From positions 1 to 38,882 of the forward strand of contig JALEGK010000042.1 in assembly GCA_022763105.1 (NCBI GenBank): a DNA stretch of 38,882 nt, in the 5' to 3' direction. This DNA is from Rickettsiales bacterium. Its GTDB lineage: Bacteria > Pseudomonadota > Alphaproteobacteria > Rickettsiales > UBA3002. Below are positions 33,282 to 38,882 of this stretch, piece after piece; position 1 is the stretch's first letter, and each line of letters starts with the position of its first letter. The notes below the pieces were generated by a model. The model was not told where the DNA came from and ran no database searches. It was given only the letters and a program-made list of their open reading frames with translations. Made by a program: the position numbers and the translations under genes.

Positions 33282-33689
33282 GCTTTGATCTGCAAAGTAA
33301 TCGCGCAATGCCGCCACCAATGGTTTATCGGCGGGTGGCATCGGCAGCTCATTCATTTCATGCGCGAATTTCCAGGTGAGGGCCTGGCCTTCTTTACCTT
33401 GCGGGATGCCTTCCCATTTGCGGCATAAATAAAGCAACATGAGCAGTGAGAAATCGTCGTAATCGTGGCTGACGAAATTGAATTCGCTGAGGCAACTATC
33501 GCATAAATCGATGCCCAGCTCTTCTTTGATTTCGCGACGCAATGCTTGTTCTGCGGTTTCATCCGGCTCGACTTTGCCGCCGGGAAATTCCCACATGCCT
33601 GCAAGCTTTTTGCCCTCTGGACGTTGCGCCAGCAAGATGCGATTATCTTGATCGATCAGTGCGACAGCGGAGACGAGCACCTGTTTCAT
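33270..33689 (-). CDS. mutT: MutT-type Nudix hydrolase (8-oxo-dGTP diphosphatase)
   Basis: A 139-residue Nudix protein with a complete Nudix box at residues 38-60 (G38, E44, R52, E53, E56, E57, G59). The preceding KKLAGMWEFPGG is typical of MutT, which hydrolyses 8-oxo-dGTP to prevent mutation. Its start overlaps the argJ stop by one base (TAATG), so translation is coupled to argJ. Its 3' end overlaps the convergent methyltransferase by 12 bases. Confidence 0.92.
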   Translation of the reverse strand: MKQVLVSAVALIDQDNRILLAQRPEGKKLAGMWEFPGGKVEPDETAEQALRREIKEELGIDLCDSCLSEFNFVSHDYDDFSLLMLLYLCRKWEGIPQGKEGQALTWKFAHEMNELPMPPADKPLVAALRDYFADQSLVA

Positions 33690-34927
33690 TAGCTGCGATA
33701 ATCCGCGTTGATCGCGATATATTGTGCGGTCAGATCAGACGTCCAGACCTTGGCATTGCCAGAACCTTTGCCAACATTGACCTGAATGTTGATCTCTTGG
33801 CCTTTCATATGCTCAGCCACTGGCGCTTCGTTGTAGCCATCGACGACTGCACCATTATGGGTGATTTGCACGCCACCGATGCGCACATCGATGTCATTAG
33901 ACGGCACGGATACACCCGACTTACCAACCGCCATGATCACACGCCCCCAATTGGCATCTTCGCCTGCAATCGCCGTTTTAACGAGCGGTGAATTGGCAAT
34001 CGATTTGGCAATGGTTTGGGCGTCTTTATCGCTCTTAGCGCCTTTCACAACGATCTGGACGAACTTACTCGCGCCTTCGCCGTCGCGCACAATCATTTGC
34101 GCTAGCTCAACCATCACTTCCTGAAAGCCCGTGACAAAGGCCGTGCTGATAGGGTCTTCCAGACAGGTAATCGCAGCATTGCCAGCTTGATTGGTGGCGA
34201 ATGCCAAGACGGTGTCGTTGGTAGAGGTATCGCTATCAACCGTGATGCTGTTGAAAGATACCTGATTGGTCTCAGAGAGAATCTCTTGCAGTGCAGGTGC
34301 GGTAATAACGGCATCGGTGACGATATAGGCCAGCATGGTTGCCATGTTTGGCTCGATCATGCCGGAGCCTTTGGCAATACCATGAATGGTGACTTGCTCG
34401 TCACCCACCAGCACTTTGCGGGTAGAGAGTTTGACAAAAGTATCGGTGGTGCGGATAGCGTCTGCCGCATGCCCCCACCCTTCAGAGCTTAAGTGGTTGA
34501 CCAAGTCTGGCATGGCTTGAGCGATTTTATCAGTTGGCAACGGTTCGCCAATCACCCCCGTAGAAGACATCAAGACTTCGTCTGGATTGCAGTCGAGTGC
34601 TTCTGCGGTGGCCTTCACGCAGGTTTGAATATCCTGCATACCCTGATCACCGGTGAAGGCATTCGCATTGCCTGAATTAACCAACAATGCACGTGCGGCC
34701 CCATGCTTCACTTTGTCTTTGCACCACACAACCGGCGCGGCGGCTGTGCTGGATTTGGTAAACACACCAGCAACACGCGTGCCCGGTTCAAAGACCATCA
34801 GCAACAAATCGTCGCGATCTTTATATTTGATGCCGGATGCAACCGAGCCAAGCATGACACCACGTAGCGGTTCCAAATTAGGAACCGATTCCGGTGCGAG
34901 CGGAGAAACCTTCTCAGACTGTCCCAT
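33689..34927 (-). CDS. argJ: Bifunctional ornithine acetyltransferase / N-acetylglutamate synthase
   Basis: A 412-residue ArgJ, which recycles the acetyl group from N-acetylornithine to glutamate in arginine synthesis. The protein is an Ntn-type autoprocessing enzyme: the nucleophile Thr is T197 in MIEPNMATMLAYIVTD, preceded by the KGSGM motif, and self-cleavage before it gives alpha and beta chains. Other conserved regions are GVFTKSSTAAAPV, LVNSGNANAFTG, STGVIGEPLP and the C-terminal WTSDLTAQYI. Lacking the C-terminus of monofunctional types does not apply; whether it also makes N-acetylglutamate from acetyl-CoA needs assay. It follows the PPIase by 8 bases. Confidence 0.95.
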   Translation of the reverse strand: MGQSEKVSPLAPESVPNLEPLRGVMLGSVASGIKYKDRDDLLLMVFEPGTRVAGVFTKSSTAAAPVVWCKDKVKHGAARALLVNSGNANAFTGDQGMQDIQTCVKATAEALDCNPDEVLMSSTGVIGEPLPTDKIAQAMPDLVNHLSSEGWGHAADAIRTTDTFVKLSTRKVLVGDEQVTIHGIAKGSGMIEPNMATMLAYIVTDAVITAPALQEILSETNQVSFNSITVDSDTSTNDTVLAFATNQAGNAAITCLEDPISTAFVTGFQEVMVELAQMIVRDGEGASKFVQIVVKGAKSDKDAQTIAKSIANSPLVKTAIAGEDANWGRVIMAVGKSGVSVPSNDIDVRIGGVQITHNGAVVDGYNEAPVAEHMKGQEINIQVNVGKGSGNAKVWTSDLTAQYIAINADYRS

Positions 34928-34935
34928 CTAAGCGC

Positions 34936-35793
34936 TTACTCTTGGCTTTGGTCAGGCGTTTTGGTGAAGTCTTTTTCTTTACCATTTGCGCTGAAATATT
35001 TGACGTTGGTCTGATCCACCAAACGATTCACATAATCATTCAGTCTTTTTTCGACCAGATTTGCGCGCAGCTCGTCTTTAATTTTGGCATATTCTGGTGT
35101 TTTCACCTTGCGGCGGTCTTCCAGCTTAATGACGTGCCAGCCGAAGCTACTTTTTACAGGGTCAGAGATTTCACCCTTTTTCAGCTTAAAGGCAACATCA
35201 GAGAATTCTTTGACCATCACGCCTTCTGCGAAGAAGCCCAGATCACCGCCTTGGGCTCTGCTGCCTTTATCGCGTGATTCTTCTGCGGCCAATTTTTCGA
35301 AATCCTTGCCATCATCAAGTTTTTTCTTGATCGCTTTGGCTTTGCTTTCTTCATCAACCAGAATATGACGCGCACGCACCTCTTCTTTGTTCTTATTCTC
35401 TTTCACCAGATCATCATAAGCCGCTTTGATGTCTTTTTCAGAGATCATCTTCTCGGTTTTATGCTCGATGTAAGAACGAACAGCGATTTTGCGGGTCGCT
35501 TCATCTACTTTGGCTTTTACTTCTGCATCATCAAGAATGCCTTTTTCTTTCGCTTCATCGTATAGCAGGTACTCACTCACCACACCGCGCAGGATGTTCT
35601 GGCGGATTGGCTCTTCGATTTTTTCAAACTGTGGTGCCGCGCCTTGCGGGAACAGGCCAGACCAGATTGACTCGACTTCTGATTTCTTAATTTTCTTATC
35701 GCCTACTTCCAAAATCACATAATCAGAGGCGAATGCAGCGCCAGCAAGCAGCATTGATGCGCTGGCAGCCAAGGTAAAAGCTAGTTGTTTCAT
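34936..35793 (-). CDS. Periplasmic parvulin-type peptidyl-prolyl isomerase
   Basis: A 285-residue foldase. Residues 1-22 are a signal peptide ending AFA before Ser23. The N-terminal helical region (about 25-130) resembles the SurA/PpiD chaperone part, then a single rotamase domain (about 140-235) has VRARHILVDEESKA, EKLAAEESRDKGSRAQGGDLGFF, and FGWHVIKLEDRR. It assists folding of envelope proteins, like SurA or PrsA. A near-perfect RpoH-like promoter lies upstream. It is divergent from secA and precedes argJ and mutT, an order common to alphaproteobacteria. Confidence 0.92.
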   Translation of the reverse strand: MKQLAFTLAASASMLLAGAAFASDYVILEVGDKKIKKSEVESIWSGLFPQGAAPQFEKIEEPIRQNILRGVVSEYLLYDEAKEKGILDDAEVKAKVDEATRKIAVRSYIEHKTEKMISEKDIKAAYDDLVKENKNKEEVRARHILVDEESKAKAIKKKLDDGKDFEKLAAEESRDKGSRAQGGDLGFFAEGVMVKEFSDVAFKLKKGEISDPVKSSFGWHVIKLEDRRKVKTPEYAKIKDELRANLVEKRLNDYVNRLVDQTNVKYFSANGKEKDFTKTPDQSQE

Positions 35794-35832
35794 GAAAAAA
35801 TCCTAATTTGTGCAGAATGTTTGTTTTTGCCC

Positions 35833-35848
35833 TATGCCATATGGCATA
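35833..35848. repeat. 16-base perfect palindrome in the PPIase/secA intergenic region
   Basis: TATGCCAT followed by ATGGCATA is a perfect palindrome without a loop or T-run, so it fits an operator better than a terminator. It covers the -10 of the PPIase heat-shock-like promoter and lies 40 bases upstream of the secA -35. No known regulator is recognised. Confidence 0.55.
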
Positions 35849-35867
35849 AAAATCAACGACTTTCAAG
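35839..35867 (-). promoter_or_regulatory. RpoH (sigma-32)-like promoter of the periplasmic PPIase
   Basis: On the minus strand CTTGAAA (35861-35867), then 15 bases, then GCCATAT (35839-35845). The -35 matches sigma-32 perfectly and the -10 6 of 7 positions. The predicted start near 35831 leaves a leader of about 38 bases. Spacing is identical to that of the grpE promoter in this window. Confidence 0.72.
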
Positions 35868-35887
35868 CACAGGCTTGCAGGGATATA

Positions 35888-35916
35888 TTGACATTATGGC
35901 CCTTGGTGCCTATCTG
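35888..35916 (+). promoter_or_regulatory. Sigma-70-type promoter of secA
   Basis: TTGACA (35888-35893) is a perfect -35; after 17 bases comes TATCTG (35911-35916), a weak -10. The start would be near 35923, with a short leader carrying AGGA 6 bases before the secA ATG at 35940. Confidence 0.6.
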
Positions 35917-35939
35917 TTCGCTGTTAATTAGGATTCATC

Positions 35940-38651
35940 ATGGTTTCAGCTTTAGCCAAACGTTTTTTCGGAAGCGCCAATGACCGTCTTGTTAAGGGCT
36001 TTGCGCGCGATGTCGAACTTATCAATGCTTACGAAGAGTCTATGCAGGCGCTCTCAGATGATGAGCTGCGCGCTAAGACTGACGAATTTATCCAGCGATT
36101 AGAAGCGGGTGAGACCGAAAACGATCTTCTGCACGAAGCGTTTGCCGTGGTGCGCGAAGCATCAATTCGCACGCTGGGCATGCGCCATTTTGATGTGCAG
36201 CTAATTGGCGGCATGGTGCTGCATCGTGGCCTGATCTCGGAAATGAAGACGGGTGAAGGTAAAACGCTGGTCGCTACCCTACCCGCTTACCTGAACGCGA
36301 TTTCGGGCAAAGGTGTGCATATTGTTACCGTAAATGACTATCTGGCAGAGCGCGATGCGACCTGGATGGGTCATATTTACGAATTTTTGGGCTTAAAAGT
36401 CGGTATCATTAAAAATGATCTGGATGATGATGAGCGCCAAGAAGCCTATCGTTGCGACATTACCTATGCGACCAATAATGAGCTGGGTTTTGATTATTTG
36501 CGCGATAATATGAAATATAGCCGTGAAGAGATGGTGCAGCGTCCGCACCATTACGCGATTGTCGATGAGGTTGATTCCATCCTGATTGACGAAGCGCGTA
36601 CTCCACTGATTATCTCTGGCCCGACAGAAGATAATTCTGAGCTATATATTGCCGTTAATCGTTACATCCCGCAGATTCCAGAAGAGCATTTGGAAGTGGA
36701 TGAGAAAACCAAATCGGTCACGCTTAATGAAGATGGCGTAGCCGCGATTGAGGAAAAGCTTCAGCAAGCCGAAGTGATCAATCCTGAATCTAGCCTGTAT
36801 GACATTGATAATGTCTCGGTAGTGCATCACCTGAATCAGGCATTGCGCGCACACAAGATGTTCAGCAAGGATGTCGATTACATCGTGAAAGACAATAAGG
36901 TGATCATCATCGATGAATTTACCGGCCGTATGATGGAAGGCCGCCGCTATTCAGATGGCTTACATCAGGCGTTAGAAGCGAAAGAGCATGTCTCGATTCA
37001 GAATGAGAACCAAACGCTCGCATCGATTACGTTCCAGAATTACTTCCGTCTGTATCCGAAGCTGGCAGGCATGACCGGTACAGCGATGACGGAAGCCGCC
37101 GAATTCAATGATATTTATGGATTAGATGTGGTTGAGATTCCAACCAATGTGCCCGTTGCGCGTGACGATCAAGATGATTGGATTTACCGCACCATGCGTG
37201 AGCGTGACGATGCCGCGATTGAGCTAATCGCCGAATGTCATAAACGCAAACAGCCTGTGTTGGTTGGCACCATCAGTATCGAAAAATCCGAGGCATTCTC
37301 GAAGACACTGAAGAAAGCAAAAATTCCGCATTCGGTTTTGAATGCACGCCACCACGAAAAAGAAGCGCATATTATTGCGCAGGCGGGGCGCCCGGGTGCG
37401 GTGACCATTGCTACCAACATGGCGGGTCGTGGTACCGATATTCAGTTGGGTGGCAATGTCGAGATGCGTATTGCTGAAGAGACTGCAAGCCTCACTGATG
37501 AATCTAAGCGCAATGCGGCGATTGAGAAAATTAAACAAGAAGTCGCGCGCGATAAAGAGCTGGTGAAAGATGCTGGCGGGCTATTTGTGATTTCAACCGA
37601 GCGCCATGAAAGCCGCCGTATTGATAATCAGCTGCGCGGTCGTTCGGGCCGTCAGGGTGACCCGGGCGCATCCCGTTTCTTCATCTCACTCGAAGATGAT
37701 CTGATGCGTATTTTCGGGTCTGAGCGCATTGAGTCTATGCTCTCTAAGCTGGGCATGCAGGAAGGTGAAGCGATCAATCACCCATGGATGAACAAAGCCA
37801 TTGAGCGCGCGCAAGCGAAGGTCGAGCAGCGCAACTACGAGATTCGTAAGAATCTGCTGAAATTCGATGATGTGATGAATGATCAGCGTAAGGCGATCTT
37901 TGAGCAGCGTATTGAGCTTATGGAAGCAGAGGATGTTTCTGAAGAGCTGGAAGATATGCGTGATGACGTCAATGAAGGCATTGTCGGCGCACATATTCCG
38001 CCACGCTCCATGCCAGAGCAATGGGATGCGGACAGCTTGGAAAAAGATGTGTTCCGCATTTACGGCATTGAGCTGCCTGTTACGCAATGGGCTGATGAAG
38101 AAGGCATTGCCGATGAAGAAATTCTAGAGCGCATTGATAAAGCCGTTGATGAGCATTTTGCCAAAAAGCGTGAAGCGTTCGAGCCAGAGCTATATAAGGT
38201 CGCGCAAAAGCGCGTGCTATTGCAAACACTCGATCAGTTATGGAAAGACCATCTGTTATCGCTTGATCATTTGCGTCAGGGGATTGGTTTGCGTGCTTAT
38301 GGTCAGCGCGATCCGCTGAATGAATATAAGCAAGAAGCTTTCTCGCTGTTCGAGCACATGCTGCACCAGATGCGCGAAGTGGTGACCATGCGCATGGCCC
38401 ATTTGCAAATCCGTGTGGAAAGCCCGGAAGAGCTGATGCAAATGCAGCAGCAACAGCAGATGCAGGAAGGCCGCGTTGATCCGGCATTAGCCGATGAAAT
38501 GCAGCAACCTGTAGAGACGGTGCATAACCGCGTGAAGGCCGAAGACCGCGACCCTAACAACCCAGCGACATGGGGCAAAGTCGCACGCAATGAGCCATGC
38601 CCATGCGGCTCTGGCAAGAAATATAAGCAGTGTCACGGTAAGATTGTTTAA
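35940..38651 (+). CDS. secA: Preprotein translocase motor ATPase SecA
   Basis: A 903-residue SecA that drives protein export through SecYEG. NBD1 has Walker [13 protein letters not shown] (K108) and Walker B/DEAD-type [17 protein letters not shown]; the preprotein cross-linking domain follows; NBD2 contains [18 protein letters not shown] and [22 protein letters not shown]. The helical scaffold and C-terminus follow, ending in an MQQQQQM-type Gln/Met linker and the SecB-binding zinc motif [14 protein letters not shown] (residues 887-900). Length is normal. It has its own promoter and Shine-Dalgarno AGGA. Confidence 0.98.
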   Translation: MVSALAKRFFGSANDRLVKGFARDVELINAYEESMQALSDDELRAKTDEFIQRLEAGETENDLLHEAFAVVREASIRTLGMRHFDVQLIGGMVLHRGLISEMKTGEGKTLVATLPAYLNAISGKGVHIVTVNDYLAERDATWMGHIYEFLGLKVGIIKNDLDDDERQEAYRCDITYATNNELGFDYLRDNMKYSREEMVQRPHHYAIVDEVDSILIDEARTPLIISGPTEDNSELYIAVNRYIPQIPEEHLEVDEKTKSVTLNEDGVAAIEEKLQQAEVINPESSLYDIDNVSVVHHLNQALRAHKMFSKDVDYIVKDNKVIIIDEFTGRMMEGRRYSDGLHQALEAKEHVSIQNENQTLASITFQNYFRLYPKLAGMTGTAMTEAAEFNDIYGLDVVEIPTNVPVARDDQDDWIYRTMRERDDAAIELIAECHKRKQPVLVGTISIEKSEAFSKTLKKAKIPHSVLNARHHEKEAHIIAQAGRPGAVTIATNMAGRGTDIQLGGNVEMRIAEETASLTDESKRNAAIEKIKQEVARDKELVKDAGGLFVISTERHESRRIDNQLRGRSGRQGDPGASRFFISLEDDLMRIFGSERIESMLSKLGMQEGEAINHPWMNKAIERAQAKVEQRNYEIRKNLLKFDDVMNDQRKAIFEQRIELMEAEDVSEELEDMRDDVNEGIVGAHIPPRSMPEQWDADSLEKDVFRIYGIELPVTQWADEEGIADEEILERIDKAVDEHFAKKREAFEPELYKVAQKRVLLQTLDQLWKDHLLSLDHLRQGIGLRAYGQRDPLNEYKQEAFSLFEHMLHQMREVVTMRMAHLQIRVESPEELMQMQQQQQMQEGRVDPALADEMQQPVETVHNRVKAEDRDPNNPATWGKVARNEPCPCGSGKKYKQCHGKIV

Positions 38652-38661
38652 AGGCTGAATC

Positions 38662-38882
38662 ATGCCCATTTATGCAATAGAGCAGAATAACACGCACTAT
38701 GTTCTACTCTACATGCATATCCCCAAAACTGGCGGTACATCGATTAGTCAATTCATGACTGGTTTGGGGTTTACCGAATATTATGGCGCGACCGATGATG
38801 TTATCAAACATGTAAGCAGACGACCGCCTGCGCATTTTGATTATGAAATATGCGACACATTATTTGATCTGGAAAAAATCAC
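38662..38882 (+). CDS. Sulfotransferase-family protein, N-terminal part (partial)
   Basis: The first 73 residues of an open frame that runs off the end of the window. LYMHIPKTGGTSISQFM near residues 17-33 is the 5'-phosphosulfate-binding motif of Golgi-type/bacterial sulfotransferases, which transfer sulfate from PAPS to a carbohydrate or other acceptor. AAGG lies 8 bases before the ATG, and it starts 10 bases after secA. The rest of the gene is not visible, so the subfamily cannot be given. Confidence 0.75.
   Translation, partial: MPIYAIEQNNTHYVLLYMHIPKTGGTSISQFMTGLGFTEYYGATDDVIKHVSRRPPAHFDYEICDTLFDLEKI

Noticed and set aside
1..38882. Insertion sequences, prophage genes, CRISPR repeats, rRNA
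   Set aside because: No transposase, integrase, phage structural gene, spaced direct-repeat array or rRNA segment was seen by reading; a database search was not possible.

Overview
The window is a gene-dense stretch of an alphaproteobacterial chromosome with moderate GC. The assignment rests on gene content and order: secA / parvulin PPIase / argJ / mutT / NDUFAF5-BioC-like methyltransferase / comF / nitrilase, a DUF1674 (SDHAF4-like) protein, an MJ0042 zinc-finger/DUF3426 protein, rph-rdgB divergent from grpE, and rsmB-rpe. The cell is Gram-negative with LPS (gmhA, a GmhB-like phosphatase, a GT4 glycosyltransferase, an O-antigen ligase-like protein). The order within Alphaproteobacteria cannot be fixed from the sequence alone; a Rhodospirillales- or Micavibrionales-like lineage is only a guess. 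I see no rRNA, CRISPR array, transposase, integrase or phage structural gene, and no gene-free stretch over 300 bases.

Layout. 0-7.7 kb is core: lysA 3' end, hpt, MJ0042 protein, ftsE, then a minus-strand block ftsX / GmhB-like / ydcF / plsC that looks inverted relative to ftsE, grpE behind a heat-shock-type promoter, rph and rdgB. 7.7-14 kb is an accessory envelope metal/thiol region: a tiny secreted His/Asp-rich peptide with its own terminator, a ScsB/DsbD-type thiol reductase, a periplasmic redoxin, a methyltransferase, and a complete bufferin-type RiPP operon (bufA precursor, MNIO enzyme bufB, bufC, DoxX). 14-17 kb holds pdxH and two convergent regulators that both look catalytically disabled: an XRE/S24 repressor without the Ser/Lys dyad, and an NtrC-like regulator lacking the phospho-Asp, GAFTGA loop, Walker B and arginine fingers. 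Each has a perfect inverted repeat over its likely promoter. 17-22.9 kb carries gmhA, rpe, rsmB, DUF1674, glycosyltransferase, O-antigen ligase and yaaA. 23-26 kb is one large hybrid histidine kinase with an MHYT-like membrane sensor and one dead receiver. 26.1-30.8 kb has tRNA-Ala(UGC), a cupin, an unknown protein divergent from a predicted anthrax-lethal-factor-like zincin, a GNAT protein and a GT-C-type membrane protein. 30.8-38.7 kb returns to core genes up to secA, followed by the start of a sulfotransferase.

How it fits together. Several genes serve envelope construction and protein traffic (FtsEX, PlsC, LPS genes, SecA, parvulin), and two folding genes (grpE and the PPIase) share an RpoH-like promoter with identical 15-base spacing. 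The most distinctive parts are the bufferin/thiol/metal cluster, the paired non-catalytic regulators, and the zincin with its unknown divergent neighbour.
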